A DNA stretch of 64,000 bases. Origin: Ichthyophis bannanicus. Taxonomy: Eukaryota > Chordata > Amphibia > Gymnophiona > Ichthyophiidae. Of the stretch, positions 45,835 to 56,331 are shown one piece after another. Numbering within the stretch: position 1 is the first letter of the stretch; every line of letters begins with the position of its first letter. Under the pieces are notes generated by a model. It ran no database searches, had not been told where the DNA came from, and saw only the letters and a list, made by a program, of their open reading frames with translations. The stretch lies in assembly GCA_033557465.1 (NCBI GenBank), contig CM066036.1, positions 720,577,828 through 720,641,827 of the forward strand. Direction: 5' to 3'. The position numbers and the translations under genes are program-made.

Positions 45835-47390
45835 CCCATTCTAATCCTCCCCCAACATCAGCTCCCTTCTAGTTCCAGTCTCACCCAGCATCCATTCCCT
45901 TCTAGTCCCTGCATCAGCCCATTTCCATCCCTAGCCCCCCATCAGCCCATTTCCAGTCCTAGCTCCCCCATCCATTTCCAGTCTGAGTCCCTTCATCAGC
46001 TCATTTCCAATCCTAGCCCCCCCCCCATCAGCCCATTTCAAGTCATTTCCTAGCCCCATCATCAGCCCATGTCAAATCCTAGCTCCCCTCCACTCAGCCC
46101 AATTCCAGTCCAAGCCCCCCCATGAGCCTACTTCCAGTTCTAGCCCCTCCATGAGTCCATTTCAATTCAAGCCCCCACCACAGCCCATTTCCAATCTTAG
46201 CTCCCTCCAACAGCCCATTTCCAGTCCTATCCTAGCTGTTCCATCAGCCCATTTTCAGTCCTAGCTCCCTTCCCTCACAGCCCATTTCCATTCCAAGCCC
46301 CCTCCCCATCAGCTATTTGCAGTTCAAGCCTCCCCTTCCGCTCAGCCCATTTCCAGTCCTAGCAACCCCCCAACCCATTACCAGTCCTAGCCCCCCATCA
46401 ACCAACTTCCAGTCCTAACCCCCCATCACCCCATTTTCAGTTTAAGCCCCCCATAACCTATTACCAGTCCTAACCCCCCATCAGCCCACTTCCAGTCCTA
46501 ACCCCATCAGCCCATTTCCAGTCAGCCCCCCATAGCCCATTGCCAGTCCTAAACCCCCCATCAGCCCACAGCCCATTAACAGTCCTAACCACATCAGCCC
46601 ACCTCAAGTCCTAACCCCTCCCCATCAGCCCATTTCCTGTCCTAGCCCCCCCATAGCCCATTATCAGTCCTAACCCCCCCATAGCCCATTACCAGTCCTA
46701 ACCCCCCATCACCCCATTTCCAGACAGCCCCCATCAGCCCACAGCCCATTGCCAGTCTTAACCCCCTCATAGCCCATTACCAGTCCAAACCCCCCCATCA
46801 GCCCACAGCCCATTACCAGTCTTAACCTCCCCATAGCCCATTACCAGTCCTAACCCCCCCATCAGCCCACAGCCCATTACCAGCCTTAACCCCCCATAGC
46901 CCATTATCAGTCCTAAACCCCCCATCACCCCATTTCCAGACAGCCCCCATTAGCCCACAGCCCATTGCCAGTCTTAACCCCCCCATAGCCCATTACCAGT
47001 CCTAACCCCCCATCACCCCATTTCCAGACAGCCCCCATTAGCCCACAGCCCATTGCCAGTCTTAACCCCCCCATAGCCCATTACCAGTCCTAACCCGCCA
47101 TCACCCCATTTCCAGACAGCCCCCATCAGTCCACAGCCCATTTCCAGTCTTAACCCCCCCCATAGCCCATTACCAGTCCTAACCCCCCATCACCCCATTT
47201 CCAGACAGCCCCCAGCAGCCCACAGCCCATTGCCAGTCTTATCCCCCCCCAGAGCACATTACCAGTCCTAACCCCCCCATCACCCCACAGCCCATTTCCA
47301 GTCTTAACCCCCCCCATAGCCCATTACCAGTCCTAACCCCCCCATCAGCCCACAGCCCATTGCCAGTCCTACCCCCCCCCCCATCGGCTC
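45835..47390 (+). repeat. C-rich 'CAGCCCATTTCCAGTCCTA' satellite, copy B
   Basis: Dozens of units of about 28 bp built from CAGCCCATTNCCAGTCCTA plus a run of 4 to 9 C. In the right half (46700-47380) a higher-order unit of about 85-95 bp appears, marked by repeated CCATTTCCAGACAGCCCCC. The regular C runs, one per unit, favour slippage and could allow four-stranded folding (i-motif, with G-quadruplex on the other strand). Confidence 0.9.
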
Positions 47391-47395
47391 ATGGA

Positions 47396-47778
47396 AATTA
47401 AAATTTAAAAAAAAGCTGGCCGCTGCTGCCGCGGCAGCATGGAGTGTCCTGAGGGGCCCCCTCTGCCCGGCTGAACTCTCCCGGCGCGGCTGAAGCCCTC
47501 TGCTCAGGCTTGCAGATACGCGAAGGGAGAGTGTCTCCCTCGCGTCTCTGTTAAGCCCGCAGGGGCTGATGGGAAGCAGGGGCTGATGGGAAATTTCCCA
47601 TCTGCCCCTGCGGGCTTAACAGAGATGCGAGGGAGACACTCTCCCTTCGCGTATCTGCAAGCCGGAGCAGAGGGCTTCAGCCGCGCCGGGAGAGTTCAGC
47701 CGGGCAGAGGGGGCCCCGCGGGACACTCCATGCTGCCGCAGCGGCAGCGGCCCGTTTTTTTTTTTTAAATTTCATTTT
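47396..47778. repeat. Giant GC-rich palindrome of hAT-like element 1
   Basis: Arms at 47416-47576 and 47594-47753 match at about 95 percent by eye (for example GGCTGAACTCTCCCGGCGCG against its complement near 47680) around a loop of about 18 bases (GCAGGGGCTGATGGGAAA). Outside them an A tract (AAATTTAAAAAAAA) faces a T tract, extending the pairing. Such a structure would form a hairpin or cruciform and could give double-stranded RNA if transcribed. The 60-codon frame at 47586 is by chance. Confidence 0.9.
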
Positions 47779-47869
47779 TAAAAAAAGCAGAATGTTCTTT
47801 GCGCGGGGCCCCCTGAAACACGGGGCCCTGTGCAAAAAACATTCTTGCTCAATGGACGGGCCAGCCCTG

Positions 47870-48695
47870 TGCTCATGCAAACTACACATGATTACTGATG
47901 TTGCATAAATGGTGATGCCAACGAGACAATATACACTAGTCGATTGCAAGCCCAGAACACAGCAAAGTAATTTCAGTGCACACAAAGATATAAAAAAAAC
48001 AAGTAGAAGGTGATATGTCTGTCCTGACATAGCTTGCATCAAAGCATACATGACAAGAGAAGAATTCCTTAGTTATGCTTGCATTGGGCATCTCTGATAA
48101 CAGTCTTTACAATGCTAAGTATGGACCAGTAGAACTCAGCAAAGGTTCACCATAGCGAAATGCAAAACATACCCCTGTCAATAATAAGGGACCCTCAGAA
48201 TGAGAGCATGAAACACTGCAAACACCACTAATACATGCCCGAAAGCACCATCATTAGTCTCTACAAATTTTTTGGAGACCGATGATTTATTTATTTATTT
48301 ATATTTCTTATATACCGCACTATTTGCAATCAGCGTGGTTCACATGGAACAGAAACATCCGACAACTTAAATATGTCTGGTCATTACATTAAACAGGAAA
48401 TGCAACTTGGAAAAAGGGTACAACTTGGAAAAAGGGTACACTATATGATGAGTGCTTTTGGCCATGTATTAGTGTTCTTTGCACTGTTGCATGCTCTTAT
48501 TCTGAGGGTCCCTTACTATTGACAGGGATATGTTTTGCATATTACTATAGAAAACTTTTGCTGATATTTTCTGCCCCATCACATTGGCACCTGGTGATGC
48601 TGTGGTGATCCCTATGGTCCAGGTACTGTCCAAGCATTCATTTCCCCCTAGAATTGCAGATGACCACACCAGATCCTCCCATGCAACACTCAAAC

Positions 48696-48732
<37 letters not shown>

Positions 48733-50017
48733 ACACACACACACACACTCATTTGCAGTCACAAAAAACATACTTCTGCCATACTTCTGCACTTATCAAG
48801 AACAGCTGATCTGTGTTTCTCACCGAAACAAGCATCTTTTCCATACTCACTCACATACTATCCCTACATCAACAGTCCCATTTTTCAGAACATAAGAATT
48901 GTTAGGGAACCCTGGATTAGCTCCTTGAGCATAAACAACAAAGGTCAGCATAGCCAGAAAAAACACTATGGAGGTCATTCTGAACCATGAACAATCCCCA
49001 TGTACGTGGAGGATAGATGTGTAACCAATGGAAACATCTAGATCTGTATTCCGGAACATTGCATCCTCACATGTACACAGCATTTAAACGGGGAACCCAG
49101 AACATGGGAGGGAGGGGGCAGAATGGGCATCTGCAGGGACGTACAAAGCTTATTCTGGTCGTGCCCATGTATGTCCCCGGCAGTTCACCCAGACATCCAC
49201 ATTATATCTGCTGAAATGTGGAATAAGGGCAGGACTTAGAATAAATCTTGCTCCCAACTCCAATGTGTCCCATAGAGATGAATGGCTATGAGACATCTGT
49301 ATTGATATGGTGTGTCTACTGTCTGGGGGAGCACAGGATGCTGTGGTAAGGAATGGAATGCACAGGTGGGGGGGGGGGTGTTTGTATGGCACAGTAACAT
49401 TGAGAACACGCTGACAGTAATGTTAGGTACTGCAATAGTCTTCAATTTGGCATGTGCAGAGGGGCAATGCATGGCCTACCCAACACAGTCCTTGGAAAAA
49501 TGGGAACAAAGCTGCAGGGATGGTAAGTGTATGGCCAAGAAATGCAGATCCCATGTGTAGCTCTAAGACGCCATACATTCATGAAGCAGCAGTAGTAGTG
49601 TGCAGGGCATGGTCGTGGCAGAGGTATGTTATCTATGCCTGCAAGCAAGAGTGTGTGTGCATGTGTGTGGGTGTGCATGTGTGTGTGTATTGGATGCATG
49701 AGGGGCCCTGTGCTGATTCACACATCTGGGGGGAGGGGATGTATGTTTGGGCAGTTCCTGTACCATAGGGATTACTGCAGCATCACCAGGTACCAGTGTG
49801 CATGCACAGTATATTCTGACCAGCTGCTCTGCAGCAACATAGCAGGGCATATCCCTGTCAATGGTGGGGGACCCTCAGAGAAGGGGCATGCTGCAGTGCT
49901 CACAACACTAATACATATCCAATTGTATAGTTTCATGCCACTGTTACAATGTATCTGCAATTGTTCTATGTAAACCACCTTGAACCGGAGAAAGGCAGTA
50001 TATACATAAAGCTATAC
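47870..50017. mobile_element. Repeat family E with internal inverted repeats
   Basis: A block of about 95-100 bp ('cccctgtcaataataaggga', 'ccctcagaatgagagcatga', 'cactaatacat') occurs at 48138-48237. It recurs inverted at 48463-48565, and directly again at 49845-49916. The part 49020-49270 is similar to 61085-61320. A SINE/LINE 3' tail lies at 48280-48345 (minus), and 49935-50017 is another LINE-type tail ('gtaaaccaccttgaaccgga'). Ends and class are not resolved; an element with long inverted repeats is likely. Confidence 0.45.
48696..48750 (+). repeat. (CA)n microsatellite
   Basis: About 26 CA units with a single GA interruption at 48727. A related (TG)n-rich stretch lies at 49650-49690. 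Confidence 0.95.
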
Positions 50018-50284
50018 ATATAGATGAAAGACACAGTCCTTGCTCATCAGAGCTTACAATCTAATCACCCTTGAGGCAAGGAAGAGTTTACTTAATTTCC
50101 ATGGTAGTTTAAAGCACTTTCTTTTTCAAGTTGTTGTGGCAGCCACAATAGTTTCATTTGTGGTTGAACACAGCTCAGCTCAGGGAAGTGCCTGTTGAGT
50201 TTTATACACATCCTACTGACCAGTGGGAACATTGGGGCTGACAAAGGACATTGTATATGTATATAAGGGATGTGCTGTGAGCAT
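50018..50284. other. L2-type scrap and unclassified sequence
   Basis: 50027-50075 ('gacacagtccttgctcatca', 'gagcttacaatctaatcacc') is an inverse L2 3' block. The remainder is unassigned. Confidence 0.5.
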
Positions 50285-50575
50285 TTGCAGTTTCATATTT
50301 TTTTAACATTTCTTACATGCTGCGTTTCATGATGGTTTACATTGAACAAACTGAAATTACATTGAGCAGGGCATTATAACTTGGAGATAACTATTTTACA
50401 GGGAACATGGAGGGTTAAGTGACTTGCCAAGACCACAAGGAACACCTGTGGGACTAGAAACCCCAGTCCTTCCAGCCCAAGGTTTCTGTCCTCTAGTGGG
50501 ATTTGAACCCCTAACCTTCTGGCTTGAGGTACCTTGCCCCAAGCACTAGGCCCACTCTTCATAGCAAGCTGCCTC
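50285..50575 (-). mobile_element. tRNA-derived SINE, second copy
   Basis: Inverse of 19071-19382: 'gggttaagtgacttgccaag' (CORE), 'gactagaaaccccagtcctt', the antisense B box GGGATTTGAACCCC and an antisense A box in 'caagcactaggccca'. The poly-tail faces left. Confidence 0.85.
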
Positions 50576-51079
50576 ATGAATGTCATTCTTGTCTTTTGGC
50601 CAGTTAAGACCCTATTTAATTATAGGGCAGATGACACTGCATAGAATCAATGCACACATGTGCTGGCAAATTATAACATTAACATTTTTTGGCATGATAG
50701 TTGGATAGCGTTTATCCTTTTTTTAAGTATTCTGGTTATATATGTGTGCTTATAAAGCATTCTGATTATATATATATGTGAACAAGGATTTATATTTCTG
50801 AACTTGATGTTTTTATTTTTACTTTCTGGTCTGGCATTAGACAAGGTGTTCACAGTTTTTGTTTATATTCATTTTTAACTTTCCTAGTTTGTGAAACACT
50901 CAAGCTGAAGAGGTTTTTCCCTATTTCCCTTTGTTTTGGTAGGGTTTTGATCCCTCCCTCCCTTCCCTTCTCTTCCCTTTCCACTTACATCTCCCTTTCT
51001 TTTTTCCCCTTATTTTTTGTAACATGTCTAGTGTTCATTTGTCTTGTATCTTTTCCTCTAGGTTGACACAATCACTCAT
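50576..51079. other. Unclassified AT-rich stretch
   Basis: No family or coding frame recognised. Contains a TATATA-rich part near 50730-50780 and a pyrimidine-rich part at 50950-51010. Confidence 0.3.
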
Positions 51080-52010
51080 TTTTAAGAACATAACAATATA
51101 AGAAATGCTATACTGGGTCAGACCAAGGTCCACCAAGCCCAGTATCCTGTTTCCAACAATGGCCAATCTAGGTCACAAGTACCTGGAAGTTTCCCAAAAT
51201 GACAGGTTCTACAATGCTTGTATTGGGCTAGGAGTGGATTTCCCAGGACCTCTGTAATAATGGTTTATGGACCTTTCATCCAGGAACTTGTCCCAATCTT
51301 TTTTAAACCCTGCTACACTAACAGCTTTTACTACATCCTCTCTCTGATAATGAATCTCAGAGTTTGATTACATGTTGAGTGAAAAAAAATATTTTCTCTT
51401 ATTAGTCTTAAACGGGTTGCACTGTAGCTTCATTGTATGTCCCCTAGTCTTTCTACTTTTTGATGGCATAAACAATCGATCTACGTTTACCTGTTCCACT
51501 CCATTCATTAGTTTATAGACCTCTATCATATCCATGAGTCGACTCCGACTCGACGGCACTTAACAACAACAACATCATATATCCCCTCAGCTGACTGTTT
51601 TCCAGGTTGAAGAGCCCTAACCTTTTAAGCCTCTCTTCAAAGGAGTATCCTTCCATCTCTTTTACCATTTGGTGGCTTTTCTCTGTATCTTTTTTAATTC
51701 TGCTATATTCTTTTTAAGTTACGGCGACCAGAATTGCACAGTGTTCAAGGTGCGGTCGTACCATGGAATGATACAGAGGCATTATAATATCCTTTCTTTT
51801 ATTCTCTATTCCTTTCCTTATGATACCCAGCATTCTATTTGCTCTCTTGGCCGCCACTGCACACTGGGTGGAGGGTTTCAAACTGTTATCCATGATGATG
51901 CTTAAATCTTTTTCCTGGATGGTGGTTCCTAATGTGGAACCTTACATCGTGTAACCATAGTTTGGGTTGTTCTTTCCTAGGTGCATAACTTTGCACTTGT
52001 CTACCTGGGC
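51080..52010 (-). mobile_element. CR1 LINE 3' fragment, long
   Basis: Antisense CR1 from the 3' block ('actgggtcagaccaaggtcc' and 'agcccagtatcctgtttcca') through the C-terminal coding region (minus-strand MIEVYKLMNGVEQVNVDRLF and RGHTMKLQCNPFKTNKRKYF at 51368-51530) and on to about 52010. Interrupted by a 42-bp RTE tail at 51532-51573. Confidence 0.85.
51532..51573 (+). mobile_element. 42-bp BovB-like RTE 3' end insertion
   Basis: 'ccatgagtcgactccgactc', 'gacggcacttaac' and (AAC)n form the terminal 3' sequence of the RTE at 56919-57140. The insert has a perfect 7-bp duplication ATCATAT (51525-51531, 51574-51580), so it is a genuine retrotransposition event and not a homology accident. Confidence 0.85.
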
Positions 52011-52135
52011 CACTTGAACACACCTTCAGATACTTAATTGTGTATAAGGCCTCTGACAAAGACTTTTGCCGAAACATGTCCAGCACATCTCTGTGATCTG
52101 CATTTGTTCATGTATCTGGTAGTGGATGTATATGT

Positions 52136-52215
52136 GTGAATATATTTATTTATTTATTTATTTACATTCTCTTATCTACCGCGCTATTCTGCATCAGTGC
52201 GGTTTACATATATTC
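52136..52215 (-). mobile_element. SINE 3' tail
   Basis: (TTTA)n then 'cattctcttatctaccgcgc', 'attctgcatcagtgcggttt' is the inverse of the SINE tail at 19300-19380. Head and middle are missing. Confidence 0.85.
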
Positions 52216-52292
52216 TTGTACCCTGATTATATGTTTCATTTAATAAAACTGTTGATTTCTTTTTCCATCTACTAGCTTGGCTTTTTAACCAT

Positions 52293-52510
52293 TATGGGGG
52301 TCATTTTGGAAGCTCCATTCATGCTCTGGATGTCCAAAAATGAACACAGAGATGTCTAAAGCACAGAGACATCTCCAGAGCCCTTTTATAAGCTGGTTCT
52401 GGGGACAACCCCAGCATGAGGATGTCCAAGTCTGAAATGAAGTGTGGTGGGTATGTTCCCAGGGACCTGGACATCCAGCATCACTTATAAGTTTAGACCT
52501 GCTCCAGCCT
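52293..52510 (+). mobile_element. MITE of the 'GGGGGTYATTTTRGAAGC' family, second copy
   Basis: Starts 'tatgggggtcattttggaag' and has 'agacatctccagagcccttt' and 'caaccccagcatgaggatgt', matching the minus strand of 38445-38695. Confidence 0.65.
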
Positions 52511-52854
52511 TGGTTTGGCTAAAATATATTCAGAGGTGGTAGAGAAGATAGCACTTCATCTCCAATACTCAGCACAATACCAGTGATAGCTGCAGTAGGA
52601 TTTGAGCACTAGTAGCCCTGTTCCTAGCTTACTTCTCTAACCATTAGGCTATCCTAAAAATGTAGGTTCTGAGAAATGGTTCTGGGAATATCACCCCAGA
52701 AGATATCCATATCAGGCACTTCCACATTTGTGAAATCATATCTGCACCTTGATGTGCCAACTTTTTTTTTCCAAGACGTTCTAGCTTAGGCATCCCAGAT
52801 TGCACTTTGAAACACACAAGATAAAGACCATACTGCCTATCCAATCTACATTTT
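52511..52854. other. Unclassified
   Basis: No family recognised. A tRNA-like or SINE-like inverse block may lie at 52595-52650 ('aggatttgagcactagtagc' then 'taaccattaggctatccta'). Confidence 0.3.
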
Positions 52855-53155
52855 CAATCCAGCTACTACAGTCCCTTTCTTTTCCTTTAGAGATCTTCTG
52901 TGTTTGTTCCGTGCTATCTTGATTTCAGATTATTCCATGCATCTACCACTCTTTCCATAAAGAAATGTTTCCGCATATTACTCTTGAGTCCAGCCCCTTT
53001 CACCTTCATCCTATTATCCCTCGTTGCAGAGCTCACTTTTAATTGAAAGATGTTCTTCTCCTGTACATTTATACCACAGAGGTATTTAAATCTCTATCAT
53101 ATTGCCCCTCTCTCGCCTTTCTTCCAAAGTATATAAATCTAGAATCTTCTTCCTG
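52855..53155 (-). mobile_element. CR1-like LINE fragment
   Basis: Antisense of the family split by the DIRS element: the complement reads 'ggcaatatgatagagattta', 'gtggtataaatgtacaggag' and 'gaaacatttctttatggaaa'. Confidence 0.75.
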
Positions 53156-54339
53156 GCATGGTGTCTGTTGGGAGGTTGAAGTCTCATAGGGTTACATCGG
53201 ATACTCAGGAGGCCTTTCAACAATTAGCAAATGCAAATCCTAGGGAGGATTGCCTATTGGAAGGTTGCCAAATGGGATCAGGCAGCTGGGAATGAGTGTT
53301 AGTCTCGTTGAGGAGATGTCGGCACTTTGAGACATGTGGTGTATGATCAGGGGCTGCCCAAGGGGGGTGCAGGGCCAAGTGCGGAGATTCATTGCGGGGC
53401 CTCATTTGCATAAGGGGCTCCATTTGCATAAATATTTGCATAATGTTAAAATGCGCTTTTAGTAAACATGTCTCTTAATGAGTGCCTGGATAAAGAAAGA
53501 CTACCAGATTTCTAAATTACTATATTCCAGTGCCAACCGCCAGGCCCATTAGGAAGAGCTATAAACACTGACCATTTAGAACCCATAGCAAAACCACCAT
53601 ATCATAACAGCACTACCAGGACTCACAAAGCACCAAACCCTACCTATCAAAAGGCAACACTGCAAATATTAAACCAATACATCTCAGAGAATACCAATGC
53701 ATCTCCTACTGGGGATAGAGAATAAGTGGGACTGTCAAATAGAAACTACATGAACAAAATACCTCAGCTCGGTTACACATGCAGAACATAGACCGTCACC
53801 ACACAAAGAACAAGGGAGCACAATTTAGAAATATGAACATAATTAAATCGGGGACCCGAAAAGCCAAAAATGAAATGTACACCATCACTGGAGAAATAAA
53901 ACTATAAATTAATTTCCTCTTGCACTAAACAAAAATGCAAAAATGTTAGTGATGCACATTTCCCAGAGATGACATATTCCAGTTAATAAATTTAAAATAG
54001 AAAGTATTTTTCTACCTTTTGTTTGGACATTTTATTTTTCAGTTGCAATTGATCCAGTCACTTTCTTCTGGTTTCTTTGTGTCTTCTGCAAGCTGTCCAT
54101 TTGTGCTTTCTTCTCTCTTCTAGATTTTTTCCATTCTCTCTCTATATCTGCTTTAACATACTGATCTTTCCCCTTTTGCTCTTTCCCCCATTTCTTTCTT
54201 TGTTCCTTTATCAGCCACTCAAATTTCACTCTTCCATTCTCAATCCCCACTTACTCTCCCAATACATGGCCAATTGTAGCTTTTTCTTCCCTCTCACACA
54301 AAATATCTTTTCCCCTCTCCATTCTCATTCCCCATCCCC

Positions 54340-54985
54340 TTCGTCCTCCCCCAAAATCAGCTCCCTTCTAGTTCTGGACCCACCCAGCATCCGCTCCCTT
54401 TTAGTCCCATTCTCCCATGCCCCCACATCAGTTCATTTCCAGTCCTAGAACCCCATATGCTCCTTTTCAGTCCTATTCCAGCCTCCCATCAGCCGATTTC
54501 CAGTCCAAGCTCCCCCTGATCAGCCCATTTCCAGTCCTATTCGAGCCCCTATCAGCCCATATCCAGTCCAAGCTCCCCCATCAGCCAATTTCCAATCCTA
54601 GGCCCCCCAATATCAGCCCCTTTCCAGTCCTATTCCAGCTCCCTTCAGCCCATTCCAGTCCTATTCCAGCCCCCATCAGCCCATTTCCAGTCCAAGCTCC
54701 CCCCATCAGCCAATTTTCAATCCTAGCCCCCCATCAGCCAATTTCCAGTCCTATTCTAGCTGCCCCATCAGCCTATTTCCAGTCTAAGTTCCACCATCAT
54801 CCATCTTCCAATCCTAGCCCCCCCAACAGTCCATTTCCAATCCTTGCCCCCCCATCTGCCCATTTCCAGTCCAAGCTTATCCTCCCATCACAGCCCATTT
54901 CCAGTTCAAGCTTCCCCCCCATCACTGCCCATATGCAGTCCAAGCACCCCCCATCACAGCCCATTTCCAGTCCTAGCACCCCCCC
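54340..54985 (+). repeat. C-rich 'CAGCCCATTTCCAGTCC' satellite, copy C
   Basis: Same basic unit as 45835-47390, less regular and without the higher-order unit. Confidence 0.85.
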
Positions 54986-55020
54986 TGCCCTCCCACTGAA
55001 GAGCCCCGAAGCCATCTAAA

Positions 55021-55257
55021 GGACTTCAGAGGGAGCCAGGGAAGTCCACACGAGTTACCGGCTCCCTCTGCACAGCCACCAGCATGAAGAGTTTTCCCTC
55101 ATGCTGGCAGCTGTTTCAGTGAAGCACGTTGAGTTTCCGGCACTCGCCTGCTTCACTGAAACAGCCGCCATTGTGAGGGAAAACTCTTCACGCTGGCGGC
55201 TGTACAGAAGGAGCGAGGGCCTCATGCGGGCTTCCCCGGCTCCCTCTGAAGCTGTCC
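55021..55257. repeat. Long palindrome of hAT-like element 2
   Basis: Arms at about 55021-55128 and 55148-55257 (for example GAAGAGTTTTCCCTCATGCT against its complement near 55170, and CTTCAGAGGGAGCC against GGCTCCCTCTGAAG) around a loop of about 20 bases. It lies in the same place as the palindrome of element 1 but is unrelated in sequence. Confidence 0.85.
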
Positions 55258-55354
55258 ATTTTGCGAGAATGGAGTTTGTGCAGAGCCCTCTGAAGCTCGG
55301 GGCCCTGTGCAAACAACATTCTTGCACAATGGATGGTCCGGTCCTGTGTATGAT

Positions 55355-56034
55355 TGTCCTAATATTCAGTCTTATTGGGTTTCAATACGGAACCGTATTA
55401 AAGAGGTAGTGGGATTCCGGGCCACTTTCTCCTGGTCTGGGGTCATTTTTTAATCAGCAATTGGCATCTCGTCGTTACAGAGGGATTGTCAGTTTTAATT
55501 GACTTCATGTTGGGAGTGGCCCTATATTTCGTTATTTCTAACTGGAAACATAGAGATAGCTTAGTTGACGCGAATGGTGGAACACTTGTGCTTATGCTAC
55601 ATACAGGGTGGCCCAAAAAAAAGTGAGAACATCTCATAAATTAAAAGCTTAAATAGTTTACTTATTTACATTTTTTAGCTATATAACATCTTTATTTCAA
55701 GAATTTCCGGTCGCCATCTTTGTTTTTTTAATTTGTCAATCGTTTACATCTGTCTTTTTGAATTTTTAAATAACTTATATACTACAAGATGTTCTCACTT
55801 TTTTTGGGCCACCCTGTATATGCTCAAATACCATGGTGAGGTAGTTCCCTTACATCCTCCTCTTTTCTTAAGTGGAAACTCCTACAGAATTACATTTTTA
55901 AAGAATGGTATGAGATATTGTAAGGGATTATTGGACAAATCTCCTCATTTTCTATGTAGTGGAGTGGTTGCTCTTCTATAGCCCTTGTTGGCCTCACAGG
56001 ACTGCAGATGTTTTGTGTTTCTTTTATATAGCTC
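55355..56034. other. Unclassified host of hAT element 2 and a mariner-like MITE
   Basis: Together with 53156-53339 this is one older sequence cut by the hAT element. It may be a decayed LINE or other retroelement gene but has no motif I can name. Confidence 0.3.
55604..55816. mobile_element. mariner/Tc1-like MITE, 213 bp
   Basis: Inverted ends CAGGGTGGCCCAAAAAAAAG on the left and, complemented, CAGGGTGGCCCAAAAAAAGT on the right, continuing through GTGAGAACATCT, about 31 bp with a single-base length difference. The flanks are TA and TA (55602-55603, 55817-55818). The interior is AT-rich and non-coding. Confidence 0.9.
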
Positions 56035-56331
56035 CTAATGACTGCATGATGATGGGAGGTACAGGGTTCAAACCCATGACCCCTGTACCATCAGTGAGTG
56101 TATTAACCATTGTGCTACACCTCTGTTACTATGTTTGCAGCTGAATGCGCCTACTTAAGACTAATGCGCATTAACGTGCGCAGCTCCCTCTATCGCCCGA
56201 TACTGTGCGCAGCACACTTTATCGCATGATAACGCACGTTTGCTACGTTTAGACCGGAACGCCCACTCCTTTTATGGCATCCTGCACATTATCGCCGGGC
56301 GCATGTTAAGACCGTTTAGTAAACATACCCC
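56035..56331. mobile_element. Harbinger-like right-end fragment (fourth copy)
   Basis: Matches the right 280 bp of copy 1, including an antisense tRNA-like module (GGGTTCAAACCC at 56063-56074; CCATTGTGCTA at 56107-56117) and the terminus AACATACCCC ending at 56331. It abuts, at a TTA, the left interior of copy 3. Confidence 0.85.

Larger units (their letters stand above)
44861..47869. mobile_element. hAT-like non-autonomous element 1, 3009 bp
   Basis: The left end CAGGGGCGGCCCAAGGGGG and the right end ACGGGCCAGCCCTG are inverted hAT-type termini. They are flanked by an 8-bp duplication TGCTCGTG (44853-44860) and TGCTCATG (47870-47877), with one mismatch. Inside, in order: a TTTGCATAA-rich left arm, about 900 bp shared with element 2, a C-rich satellite of 1.5 kb, and a long palindrome. 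No transposase motif is seen; frames of 75-109 codons in the T/C-rich arm are low complexity. Confidence 0.85.
53348..55346. mobile_element. hAT-like non-autonomous element 2, 1999 bp
   Basis: The left end CAGGGGCTGCCCAAGGGGGG and the right end GGTCCGGTCCTG are flanked by a perfect 8-bp duplication TGTATGAT (53340-53347, 55347-55354). The left 1 kb and the last 60 bp are closely related to element 1. The satellite is shorter (54340-54985) and the palindrome is a different sequence. Non-coding: the 200-codon frame at 54417-55019 is a Pro/Ser product of the satellite. Confidence 0.9.

Noticed and set aside
45835..47390. CRISPR-like array
   Set aside because: Units are contiguous and degenerate with no unique spacers, and the genome is clearly that of a vertebrate.
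54417..55019. 200-codon Pro/Ser-rich protein
   Set aside because: Translation of the C-rich satellite in hAT-like element 2; low complexity with no domain.
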